This document shows, piece after piece, positions 1 to 5,905 of a stretch of 12,129 nucleotides of DNA; the stretch's first letter is position 1; each line of letters starts with the position of its first letter. The translations under genes and the position numbers were made by a program. This DNA comes from CAXTEJ01 sp964243295 (GTDB taxonomy: Bacteria; Actinomycetota; Actinomycetes; Actinomycetales; Angustibacteraceae), in contig CAXTEJ010000079.1 of assembly GCA_964243295.1 (NCBI GenBank), positions 1 to 12,129 on the forward strand. The letters run 5' to 3'. The notes beneath the pieces are model-generated. The model was not told where the DNA came from. It saw only the letters and a program-made list of their open reading frames with translations, and searched no databases.

Positions 1-27
1 GCCGCCGGACACCATGTTGAGCACGGC

Positions 28-88
28 CGTGAACGGCTCTTCACCCCCACCCGCTCCTGCGGGTGGCGCGGGTGAAGAGCCGTTCACG
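28..88 (+). terminator. Long hairpin, probable terminator of an upstream gene
   Basis: Bases 28-46 are the exact reverse complement of 70-88 (19 bp). Inside that, 47-54 pair exactly with 59-66 (8 bp) around a 4-base loop (tcct). The only interruption is a 3-base bulge at 67-69. A 27-bp, almost perfect stem is far beyond chance. No T-run follows, which is common for actinobacterial terminators. The gene it would serve lies left of the window; tyrS often occupies that place in related genomes, but nothing here proves it. The symmetry would let it work on either strand. Confidence 0.7.
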
Positions 89-136
89 CGTTCCGCCACG
101 TCCCCCGCCGCAAGCCCCCCTGCCACCCGACCCCTG

Positions 137-160
137 CCGTGATCATGCGATCCCGGACCA
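137..160 (+). repeat. TGATCA repeat, half unit, forward
   Basis: This is a forward copy of the arm that opens the two full units downstream: CCGTGATCATGC, then GATCCCGGACC. It has no inverted partner at the expected distance of about 50 bases. Instead the flanking sequence forms a separate 7-bp hairpin (160-166 with 180-186). It may be the remnant of a unit that lost its other arm. Confidence 0.6.
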
Positions 161-187
161 GTGGGGTACCGCCAGCCATCCCCACTC

Positions 188-264
188 CCGTGATCACGCG
201 AACCCGGACCCATCGCCGGCGGCGCAACGCCGGCGAGTGAGCCGGAACTGCATGATCACGCGGG
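188..264 (+). repeat. Palindromic TGATCA repeat, full unit 1
   Basis: The 77-base unit has inverted ends: CGTGATCACGC at 189-199 against GCATGATCACG at 250-260, one mismatch that could be a G-U wobble in RNA. An inner CCCGG/CCGG pairing follows, then a GC-rich centre. It aligns over its whole length with the unit at 284-358, including the conserved centre (GCGGCGCA, then CGGCGAG and GAGCCGG). That makes it a member of a repeat family rather than an isolated palindrome. It resembles the REP/BIME or small MITE type of intergenic repeat; the family name is unknown to me. Confidence 0.7.
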
Positions 265-283
265 ATTGTCGTGGGTAGCACCG

Positions 284-358
284 CCGTGATCATGCACTCC
301 CGGACCGGTCGGCCCGCGGCGCAGCGTCGGCGAGCGAGCCGGGATCGCATGATCACGG
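284..358 (+). repeat. Palindromic TGATCA repeat, full unit 2
   Basis: The unit has perfect 12-bp inverted ends: CCGTGATCATGC at 284-295 and GCATGATCACGG at 347-358. A second short pairing (TCCCGG with CCGGGA) follows after a small internal loop. It matches unit 1 in order and spacing, and the two are separated by only 19 bases. No transposase gene is near and no flanking target duplication was obvious. If it moves, it would need an enzyme supplied elsewhere. Confidence 0.7.
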
Positions 359-503
359 GTGCGCAGTGTTCCATCTGGCAATCACGGCACGCGCTCCGCC
401 GTCGTGACAAGCGATGTCGGCGACTGTGACGGGCCATGCCGGCGGCCTTGGCTGCCGTGGACACCAAGCCGCAGCGGCGCACTCGACGTAGCAGCCGCTT
501 GGG

Positions 504-525
504 GACCGCGGTCGCATGATCACGC
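504..525 (-). repeat. TGATCA repeat, half unit, reverse
   Basis: GCATGATCACG at 514-524 is identical to the right arm of the full units and is preceded by a diverged GACCGCGGTC. No forward arm lies at the expected distance to the left. This is the copy closest to the TPR gene; its ATG at 516 opens the long frame artificially, so it is not a believable start codon. Confidence 0.5.
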
Positions 526-620
526 TGGTGGGAGGGGGCAGGAGCTCGGACAGGCGTGGGCCGTCAGGTGGGGGAGACTGGCGGGCAGCTCAGACCGTTG
601 ACCACCAGGAGATGCGTGCG

Positions 621-2396
621 ATGACCGACCAGCCGGCTGGCCCGCCGACCAACGGCGCCAAGCGCCGCTCTAACGAGGCGCAGCGCCCGCACGGGAGGTC
701 CGCGGGGTCACGTGGATCGGACGACGGGTCCGCCGCGTCGCCGCAACCGGACGAGCGGTCGGCTCGCAGAGGAGGCCGGGACGGTGACGGGATCGCAGGA
801 TCGGGCGCTTCTGGGGATGCTGGACGACGTGACCGGCGTCCGGATGCCCGGGCTCCCCGAGCTGGAGCTCCTGGCACGGGCGAGCAGCGCGATGTGCGAG
901 GCAGTGGTGCGGCCCAGCGTGCGGGTGCGCCCAGCGCCGACGGTCGGCGGACCGGCTCAGGTCCAGGCCGCAGCGCGACGGGTGGGCCTAGCGCGTCGCA
1001 GGACCGCGAGCGTGACGACGTGCCGTCGTCCGGCCAGCGCGGTGATCGCCCGACCTCCGGTCGTCGTCCTGACCGTCCGGGCGGCGTGCCCGATCCCGAT
1101 GGCCGCAGGTCCGCGGCGCCCACGAGCGGTGGGGCGCGGCCGCCGTACGGTGACCGGGGTGCGGACTCGGCGGGGCGGTCGTCGTACGGCGGCCGCGGTG
1201 GTGGCGGTCAGCGTTCCGAGCGTCCGGCGCGCGGTGGCGCTCCGTCCCGGCCCGGCGCTCCTCGTTCGGGGCCGGGCACCGGGATCGCTGACACCCGCAC
1301 GGTGCGCCCCATGGGTCCGCGACGTGACGCTCCCGCCGAACCCGCTGTTCCCGCGGATGTCACCGGTGCCGAGCTCGACCGGGCCGTGCGCGGCGAGCTG
1401 CGGTCGCTGTCGAAGGCGAACGCCGAGATGGTCGGCCGGCACCTGGTGATGACCGCCCGCTTGCTGCTGGACGAGCCCGAGCAGGCGTACGCGCACGCCA
1501 TGGCCGCCCAGCGCCGTGCCGGTCGCATCTCGGCCGTGCGCGAGGCCGTGGGGCTCGCGGCGTACCACGCCGGGCTGTGGTCGGAGGCGCTGGCGGAGAT
1601 GCGCGCCGCGCGACGGATGAGTGGCTCGTCGCACCAGCTGCCGCTCATGGCCGACTGCGAACGCGGGCTGGGCCGCCCCGAGCGGGCGCTCGAGCTGGCC
1701 GTCTCGACCGAGGCGTCCCAGCTGTCGGCAGCGACGCGGATCGAGCTGTCCATCGTCGTGTCCGGTGCCCGGCGCGACCTGGGGCAGGTTGACGCGGCGG
1801 TGCTGGCGGTGCAGCTGCCCGAGCTGACGGCGCGGGAGACCCATGCGTTCACGCCGCGGCTGCGGTACGCCTACGCCGATGCGCTGCTCGCCGCGGGGCG
1901 TGAGCAGGAGGCCGACCACTGGTTCGCGCTGGCGGCCGAGTCCGACCACGACGGGGTCACGGACGCGGACGAGCGGTTGGCGCAGCTGCGCGGCCTCGAC
2001 ATCGTCGACCTGCTCGACGAGGCGCTTGACGCGCCGGGCGACGCGACGGCGCGGGACGCGGACGGGAGCATCGGTGCGGCGATCGCGAACACCCCGCCCG
2101 CTGCCGCCGGTGTGGCCGTCGACCCGTCAGCCGCTGACGACGGCCGGCCCGCGCACGACGGCCGGCCCGCGCACGACCGGGGTGCGGACAGCGCGGTCGA
2201 CAGCGGCCACGTCGTGGTGAGCTACGGGCAGCAAGGCGGCGAAGAGCGGCGCCCGGACCAGTCCGACCGGCGCGGCAGCGCGGACGCCGACCCGGTCGAC
2301 GAGGTGGGGCAAGACGCATCCGAGCCCCACGCGGACACCCGGCGGCGGGTGCTGCCGCCGGTCACGACGCCTTTCTCGGTACCGCCGAGCTCCTGA
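621..2396 (+). CDS. TPR-like protein with disordered Arg/Gly-rich N-terminus
   Basis: By position this corresponds to the TPR protein Rv1691 in mycobacteria; its function is unknown. The 591-residue protein has three parts. Residues 1 to about 240 are low-complexity Arg, Gly, Ser, Pro and Asp, with RGG-like runs (SSYGGRGGGGQR) and no predicted fold. Residues 246 to about 470 are a helical repeat domain with TPR-like spacing (for example AYHAGLWSEALAEMRAARR). Residues 473-591 are another disordered, acidic tail containing a duplicated DGRPAH unit. The ATG at 621 is chosen because AGGAG lies at 607-611, 9 bases upstream; the frame stays open back to 516, but that start falls in a repeat. The TPR core matches the usual family size and the tails are extra. 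Third-position GC is lower in the N-terminal part than in the core, fitting weak constraint. A scaffold role is inference. Confidence 0.85.
   Translation: MTDQPAGPPTNGAKRRSNEAQRPHGRSAGSRGSDDGSAASPQPDERSARRGGRDGDGIAGSGASGDAGRRDRRPDARAPRAGAPGTGEQRDVRGSGAAQRAGAPSADGRRTGSGPGRSATGGPSASQDRERDDVPSSGQRGDRPTSGRRPDRPGGVPDPDGRRSAAPTSGGARPPYGDRGADSAGRSSYGGRGGGGQRSERPARGGAPSRPGAPRSGPGTGIADTRTVRPMGPRRDAPAEPAVPADVTGAELDRAVRGELRSLSKANAEMVGRHLVMTARLLLDEPEQAYAHAMAAQRRAGRISAVREAVGLAAYHAGLWSEALAEMRAARRMSGSSHQLPLMADCERGLGRPERALELAVSTEASQLSAATRIELSIVVSGARRDLGQVDAAVLAVQLPELTARETHAFTPRLRYAYADALLAAGREQEADHWFALAAESDHDGVTDADERLAQLRGLDIVDLLDEALDAPGDATARDADGSIGAAIANTPPAAAGVAVDPSAADDGRPAHDGRPAHDRGADSAVDSGHVVVSYGQQGGEERRPDQSDRRGSADADPVDEVGQDASEPHADTRRRVLPPVTTPFSVPPSS
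2139..2174 (+). repeat. 18-base tandem duplication inside the TPR gene
   Basis: Two perfect adjacent copies of an 18-base unit (2139-2156 and 2157-2174) encode DGRPAH twice in the disordered C-terminal tail. The copies are identical at the DNA level, so the duplication is recent. It keeps the reading frame. Confidence 0.85.
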
Positions 2397-2405
2397 CGGA
2401 CGTCG

Positions 2406-2421
2406 GCCGCCACTGTGCGGC
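2406..2421 (+). terminator. Small GC hairpin after the TPR gene
   Basis: GCCGC at 2406-2410 pairs with GCGGC at 2417-2421 around a 6-base loop, starting 10 bases after the stop codon. The stem is short and has no T-run, so termination is only possible. Confidence 0.2.
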
Positions 2422-2442
2422 GAGCGCGCACCGCACCGTGTG

Positions 2443-2480
2443 TCCACAGGTGCGGGCCGTCGTCCCACCGTCCACAGGTG
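2443..2480 (+). repeat. Direct repeat TCCACAGGTG in the SSB-like gene upstream region
   Basis: The ten-base word TCCACAGGTG occurs at 2443-2452 and again at 2471-2480, 28 bases apart, between the TPR and SSB-like genes. It shares CCACA with the DnaA-box consensus TTATCCACA but lacks the TTA part. A pair of sites nearly three helical turns apart could be an operator; that is inference. Confidence 0.35.
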
Positions 2481-2562
2481 ACGCGCGAGCATCCGAGACG
2501 TCGGTCTGCAACCGGCAGCCTGGTCACCGCGCCGCGTGTGCCGGCGCGGTGAGAGGACGGTC

Positions 2563-3030
2563 ATGGCCCAGCGCAGCGACGCCCCGAGCAGGCGCGGCGG
2601 CAAGGCACAGCAGGCGACAGGTGGAGCCACTCGTGCGGCGCCTGGGCCCCCGACGGCGCGGGCGCCGTCCGCGTCTGCTGCGGCGGACGGCGTCGTCCCG
2701 GTGCCTGTGCTCAACCAGGTGCGCCTGCGTGGTCGCTGGGCGGGAGCCGTGGAGCGTGAGCTGCCCAGCGGAGACGTGCTCGTCTCGGCTCGGCTCGTCG
2801 TGGCAAGGGACGGCCCCGGGGTCGACACGATCGACTGCGCGGTGTGGCGGCCGGACCTGCGACGCCGTGCGCTGGCCGTGCCCGACGGCACGGTGATGGA
2901 GGTCGACGGCAGCCTGCGACGCCGCTTCTGGCGCACGCCCACCGGTCCGGCCAGTCGCTACGAGGTCGAGGTCACCGCGCTGCGCCGAGCGAGCGGCGCC
3001 ACGTCCGCACCCACGCACGCGTCGCCGTGA
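2563..3030 (+). CDS. SSB-like OB-fold protein
   Basis: Probably binds single-stranded DNA through an OB fold, as a second SSB-like protein besides the replicative SSB. The protein has 155 residues. Residues 1-47 are a disordered Ala/Arg/Pro leader. The OB-fold part starts at about residue 50 (LNQVRLRGRW), with the family pattern of a LPSGD turn, an arginine-rich strand, DTIDCAVWR, then VDGSLRRRFWR and a closing RYEVEV strand near residue 140. It lacks the long Gly-rich tail and acidic DDDIPF-type tip that replicative SSB uses to recruit partners, so it is unlikely to be the main SSB. The ATG at 2563 follows GAGAGG at 2551-2556 with 6 bases between. Small SSB-like genes at this place are familiar in other actinobacteria; their role is not established. 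The gene follows the TPR gene after a 166-base gap holding a direct repeat. Confidence 0.75.
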   Translation: MAQRSDAPSRRGGKAQQATGGATRAAPGPPTARAPSASAAADGVVPVPVLNQVRLRGRWAGAVERELPSGDVLVSARLVVARDGPGVDTIDCAVWRPDLRRRALAVPDGTVMEVDGSLRRRFWRTPTGPASRYEVEVTALRRASGATSAPTHASP

Positions 3031-3032
3031 GT

Positions 3033-3076
3033 CGACGGTGGCCGCCGGTGGTGTGTGTGGCCGCCGCCGACCGTCG
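3033..3076 (+). other. Inverted repeat just after the SSB-like gene
   Basis: CGACGGT (3033-3039) pairs with ACCGTCG (3070-3076). After a single bulged G at 3069, GGC (3040-3042) pairs with GCC (3066-3068), leaving a 23-base loop. It begins 3 bases after the SSB-like stop codon and shares its right arm with the tighter hairpin at 3073-3090, so only one of the two can form fully at a time. Confidence 0.35.
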
Positions 3077-3090
3077 CGGCTGGCCGCGAC
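3073..3090 (+). terminator. Compact hairpin, candidate terminator after the SSB-like gene
   Basis: GTCGCGG at 3073-3079 pairs perfectly with CCGCGAC at 3084-3090 around the loop CTGG. It lies 42 bases after the SSB-like stop codon and about 130 bases before the next start. No T-run follows. It suggests that the genes from 3219 onward form a separate transcription unit. Confidence 0.4.
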
Positions 3091-3207
3091 GAGCCGCCGC
3101 GGTGCCGCTGGGCGAGGCGCGTGTGGCTCGCGACCGCCGGCCACCGGTGACGGTGACGCCCCGTACGGTGGGTCCGCAGGGCGCACCGCGCGCCCGCCCC
3201 CACGGCG

Positions 3208-3215
3208 CGGAGGTG
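3208..3215 (+). promoter_or_regulatory. Ribosome binding site for the His-rich TPR gene
   Basis: GGAGGTGG-type sequence (cggaggtg) sits 3 to 9 bases before the ATG at 3219 and is one of the best Shine-Dalgarno matches in the window. It decides the start in favour of 3219 over an in-frame GTG at 3027, which overlaps the previous stop but has no such signal. Confidence 0.6.
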
Positions 3216-3218
3216 GCC

Positions 3219-3782
3219 ATGACCACGCACGACCACGACCCCGGCCACTCCCACGAGCACACCGCGGACACCGACGGGTCCGTGGACGGCGTCCCCGAGG
3301 CCGGTTCGGGCACCGCCCCGGGCGCAGCCGATGGAGCCGATGGAGCCGACAGCGGCGACGAGGCCGTGCCTGGCGGCACGGGTGCACCCGACGGCGGGCC
3401 GGTGGAGTGGAGCCGCCGCGGGCTCGCGCTGCTCGACCGCGGTGACGCCGCCGCGGCCGCAGTCCTGCTCGAGCGCGCGGCCGCGGCGGCACCGCAGTCG
3501 AGCAGCCTGCTCGAGGCGCTGGGCCGGGCCAGCTACGACAGCGGCCGCTACCAGCCGGCCGCCGACCGCTTCACCGAGCTCGTGGCGGCCGAGCCGACGT
3601 CCGACTACGCGCACTTCGGGCTCGGGCTCGCCCTGAGCCGTCTCGGCCGCCTCGTCCTCGCCGCCGAGCACCTGTCCATGGCGGCGGCCATGCGGCCCGA
3701 CCGGCCGCAGTACGTCGCGGCCCTGCGCCAGGTGCGCGCCACCATCGCGGCACGGCGTGAGGCCGGCTTGGAGGTCCGGTGA
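3219..3782 (+). CDS. Small TPR protein with His-rich N-terminus
   Basis: Function unknown; TPR domains usually bind other proteins. The 187-residue protein opens with five histidines in the first 14 residues (MTTHDHDPGHSHEH), followed by an acidic Gly/Ala/Asp linker with short GAD repeats to about residue 60. Three TPR units follow at about 62-95, 96-129 and 130-163, with the typical Gly/Ala/Tyr positions (ALGRASYDSGRYQPAADRF; HFGLGLALSRLGRLVLAAEHL). There is no signal peptide or membrane segment. The gene ends in a GTGA overlap with the HAD phosphatase, so the two are translated together and may act together. The frame is open further upstream to a GTG at 3027 (64 more residues, Arg-rich); I reject that start because of the hairpins and the good binding site before 3219. 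The His cluster could bind metal, which is inference. Confidence 0.8.
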   Translation: MTTHDHDPGHSHEHTADTDGSVDGVPEAGSGTAPGAADGADGADSGDEAVPGGTGAPDGGPVEWSRRGLALLDRGDAAAAAVLLERAAAAAPQSSSLLEALGRASYDSGRYQPAADRFTELVAAEPTSDYAHFGLGLALSRLGRLVLAAEHLSMAAAMRPDRPQYVAALRQVRATIAARREAGLEVR

Positions 3783-4909
3783 CGCAGGGGGCACGCGGTG
3801 ACGAGGTGGGGTGGAGCGCCACCCGCGGTGCGCTGCAGGACGAGCACGACGTCCTGCTGCTCGACCTGGACGGCGTCGTCTACGTGGGTGCAGACGCCGT
3901 CCCCGGTGCCCCCGAGGCCCTGGCCGCGGCACGGTCGGCGGGGCTGCGCCTCGCCTTCGTCACCAACAACGCCGCCCGCTCGCCCGGCACGGTCGCGTCC
4001 CACCTGAGCGAGCTGGGCGTTCCTGCGTCCGTTGACGACGTCGTCACGAGCGCCCAGGCCGCGGCGACGGTCCTCTTGGGTCTGCTGCATCCCGGCGCGG
4101 CCGTGCTGGTCGTCGGCGGCGACGGTCTGCGCGAGGCCGTGACGGCGGTGGGTCTGCTCGCGGTCGCCAGCGCGGACGACGGCCCGGCCGCCGTGGTGCA
4201 GGGTTTCAGCCCGCAGGTCAGCTGGGCCTCGCTGCTGGAGGCCTGCGTCGGCATCCGCCTCGGCGTCCCGTACGTCGCGACGAACCCTGACCTCACCATC
4301 CCCACGCCGCGGGGCATCGCGCCGGGCAACGGTGCGCTCGTCGCCGTGGTCAGCCGCACGACGGGCGTCGAGCCGGTCGTCGCCGGCAAGCCCTTCCGTC
4401 CGATCATGGACGAGGCGGTCCGGCGCACCAGCGCCCGTGCCCCGCTCGTCATCGGCGACCGCCTCGACACCGACGTGGCCGGCGGCACCACCGCCGGTCT
4501 CCCGAGCCTGCTGGTGCTGACCGGCGTCCACGCCGTCACGGCGCTGCTCGAGGCGCCGGACGCCCAGCGACCGACGTACCTCGCCGCCGACCTGTCGGGA
4601 CTCGCGACGGCGCAGCCCGGCTGCGCGGCCGACGGCGACGCCTGGGTGTGCGGACCGGTGAGCGCCGCTTTCGTCGGCGGCGACGTGACGCTGACGCGCG
4701 CCGCGTCCTCCCCGGGCGCGGCGGCCGCCGGGGGCGGTCAGATCGAGGTGGGGAACCGGGCGCCGTCGGCCTTCGACGCGCTGTGCGCGGTGCGCGCCGC
4801 GTGCTCGCTGGTGTGGGCTGCGGCCGCGTCCTCGCAGCCGCCTCTCGCCCTCGATCAGGCGCGTGAGGCGCTGCGGCCGTGGACGGCGCCGCACGGATGG
4901 GACCGGTAG
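3779..4909 (+). CDS. HAD-superfamily phosphatase, Rv1692 type (probable glycerol-3-phosphate phosphatase)
   Basis: Expected to remove phosphate from a small sugar or polyol phosphate. The M. tuberculosis protein at this place, Rv1692, is a glycerol-3-phosphate phosphatase that recycles glycerophospholipid head groups. The 376-residue protein shows all HAD motifs: motif I DLDGVVYVG with nucleophile Asp29 and acid/base Asp31, motif II VTNN (Thr62), motif III with Lys204 (AGKPF), and motif IV GDRLDTD at 226-232 with the metal-binding Asp227 and Asp232. The cap between motifs II and III fits the NagD-like (class IIA) group. Residues from about 290 are an Ala/Gly-rich C-terminal extension, as found in the Rv1692 family. 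Start GTG 3779 overlaps the previous stop by four bases, with GGAGG at 3770-3774. The superfamily assignment is firm; the substrate comes from synteny. Confidence 0.88.
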   Translation: MTQGARGDEVGWSATRGALQDEHDVLLLDLDGVVYVGADAVPGAPEALAAARSAGLRLAFVTNNAARSPGTVASHLSELGVPASVDDVVTSAQAAATVLLGLLHPGAAVLVVGGDGLREAVTAVGLLAVASADDGPAAVVQGFSPQVSWASLLEACVGIRLGVPYVATNPDLTIPTPRGIAPGNGALVAVVSRTTGVEPVVAGKPFRPIMDEAVRRTSARAPLVIGDRLDTDVAGGTTAGLPSLLVLTGVHAVTALLEAPDAQRPTYLAADLSGLATAQPGCAADGDAWVCGPVSAAFVGGDVTLTRAASSPGAAAAGGGQIEVGNRAPSAFDALCAVRAACSLVWAAAASSQPPLALDQAREALRPWTAPHGWDR

Positions 4910-4941
4910 CGTGATCGAGGACCCGCGCCCGTGGGTCGGCC

Positions 4942-4948
4942 AAGGAGG
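4942..4948 (+). promoter_or_regulatory. Ribosome binding site of the phasin-like gene
   Basis: AAGGAGG is a full Shine-Dalgarno match, 6 bases before GTG 4955. It decides the start against an in-frame GTG at 4931, which lies upstream of the site. Confidence 0.7.
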
Positions 4949-4954
4949 TTCGAC

Positions 4955-5905
4955 GTGATCGACGTGCTCAAGGCGTACGTGCAGGTGGCCACCGGGGTCG
5001 GTGAGCTCACCCGCCAGCGCGCCATGGAGGCAGCGCGTCAGGCGCTCGCGTCCTCTCCCGCTGCGGGCGTCCTTCCCGCTGCCTCCGCCGGTGTCGACGG
5101 GCTGACCACACAGGCCTCCGCCCTCGCCGACGAGCTGCTCGAGGCCGGGCGGCAGAACCGCGTGCTGCTGCGACAGCTGGTCACCTCCGAGGTCGAGGCC
5201 GTCGTCGCGCGGCTGGGGGTCGGGCAGCAGGTGGCTGAGGTGCAGGCGCAGCTGGCGGCTGCCCGCTCGCGCGTCCGCGAGCTCGAGCAGGCCCTCGCCG
5301 CCGCGACGTCCGGCCGCGTCGTGACCCGTCGCGCGCAGAGCGAGACCGTGGCCGCCGCTCTGGCCCCGGACGCCGACGCCGCCGCCGAGGTTTCTGTTGA
5401 CGGCGCGGCTGCGGCGGGCTCCGACGAGACCGCCGATCTGGATGCCCCGGTGCTGGCGGCGCGCAAGGTCGCTGCCGAGCGTGCTGGGCAGAAGGCTGCA
5501 GAGACCACCACGACGAACGAAACCGAGCCGACCGAGTCGATCGAGCCGACCGCGCCGACCGCGCCGACCGAGCCGACCGTGCCGACCGCGCCGGAGTCCG
5601 CGACGACGACGCCGAAGAAGACCGCCGACAAGTCGACCGAGAAGAAGACGGCCGAGAAGCAGACCGCTGCGAAGAAGAGTGCCCCGAAGCAGACCGCCGC
5701 GAAGCAGACCACCGCGAAGCAGACCACCGCGAAGAAGACCGCCGGCAAGAAGGCCACGGCCAAGACCGCGGGGCGTGCGCCTGCGAAGAAGACCGGCTCG
5801 GCCGGTGACCGCCCGACGCCCGCCACGGCCATGCCGCAGGCCGCGCCGTCCGACGCCGCGCAGGAGCGCGCGGCGGCCCTCGCCGCCGAGAGCGGCACGA
5901 CGTGA
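4955..5905 (+). CDS. Phasin-like protein with histone H1-like Lys-rich tail
   Basis: No characterised function can be assigned. The 316-residue protein has three parts. Residues 1 to about 120 are helical (VIDVLKAYVQVATGVGELTRQ, then a probable coiled coil at about 90-117) and resemble small actinobacterial phasin-like proteins. Residues 120-190 are an Ala/Asp/Glu linker. An acidic EPT/APT tripeptide repeat runs from 191 to about 211, and a strongly basic KTAAK-type tail covers about 220-280 (AKQTTAKQTTAKK). The tail looks like the C-terminal part of histone H1-like or HupB-type proteins and would bind DNA or another polyanion. The start is fixed by AAGGAGG at 4942-4948. The stop overlaps the next start by GTGA. 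No membrane segment is present. Low-complexity tails mislead homology searches, so the name rests on the first 120 residues. Confidence 0.7.
   Translation: MIDVLKAYVQVATGVGELTRQRAMEAARQALASSPAAGVLPAASAGVDGLTTQASALADELLEAGRQNRVLLRQLVTSEVEAVVARLGVGQQVAEVQAQLAAARSRVRELEQALAAATSGRVVTRRAQSETVAAALAPDADAAAEVSVDGAAAAGSDETADLDAPVLAARKVAAERAGQKAAETTTTNETEPTESIEPTAPTAPTEPTVPTAPESATTTPKKTADKSTEKKTAEKQTAAKKSAPKQTAAKQTTAKQTTAKKTAGKKATAKTAGRAPAKKTGSAGDRPTPATAMPQAAPSDAAQERAAALAAESGTT
5525..5587 (+). repeat. 9-base tandem repeat encoding EPT/APT
   Basis: Seven consecutive 9-base units of the form GMGCCGACC, the second diverged, encode EPT-ESI-EPT-APT-APT-EPT-VPT. A partial eighth unit follows. They form the proline-rich spacer between the helical part and the basic tail. 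Confidence 0.8.
5687..5731 (+). repeat. 15-base tandem repeat encoding KQTAA/KQTTA
   Basis: Three consecutive 15-base units (5687-5701, 5702-5716, 5717-5731) encode KQTAA, KQTTA, KQTTA, and a diverged fourth follows at 5732-5746. The units differ by a single base, so the Lys tail has probably changed length by slippage or unequal exchange. Confidence 0.8.

Larger units (their letters stand above)
89..620. other. Gene-free region with a palindromic repeat cluster
   Basis: No reading frame here looks like a gene. The open frames on both strands translate the repeats themselves, giving recurring Met-Ile-Thr stretches from ATGATCAC. The stretch holds six copies of the core TGATCAYGC or its complement (137-160, 188-199, 250-260, 284-295, 347-358, 514-524). 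A small hairpin pairs 160-166 with 180-186, and a weaker inverted repeat pairs 473-478 with 494-499. The promoter for the gene at 621 is presumably within about 360-600, but I could not find a convincing -35/-10 pair. Confidence 0.6.

Noticed and set aside
84..482. Minus-strand open frame of 132 codons in the gene-free region
   Set aside because: It translates the TGATCA repeats (recurring Met-Ile-Thr), is Arg-rich throughout, and has no sensible ribosome binding site.
137..525. TGATCA cluster as a CRISPR array or tRNA genes
   Set aside because: Copies alternate in orientation, spacing is irregular, no unique spacers of even length exist, no cas genes are near, and no cloverleaf was seen.
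598..603. TTGACC as a -35 box for the TPR gene
   Set aside because: A matching -10 box would fall on or after the start codon at 621, and no TANNNT is present at the right distance.
712..1449. Plus-strand open frame overlapping the TPR gene's disordered part, with high third-position GC
   Set aside because: Its third bases are the first bases of Arg/Gly/Ala/Pro/Asp codons of the TPR frame, which are always G or C. The downstream half of the TPR gene is clearly coded in the other frame, and this frame has no recognisable domain.
2443..2480. Replication origin suggested by DnaA-like CCACA words
   Set aside because: Only two incomplete matches, no AT-rich unwinding region, and no dnaA or dnaN nearby.
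3027..3218. Upstream GTG start for the His-rich TPR gene, overlapping the SSB-like stop
   Set aside because: The 64 extra codons are Arg-rich and unlike the rest, the DNA holds two hairpins, and the strong ribosome binding site lies before ATG 3219.
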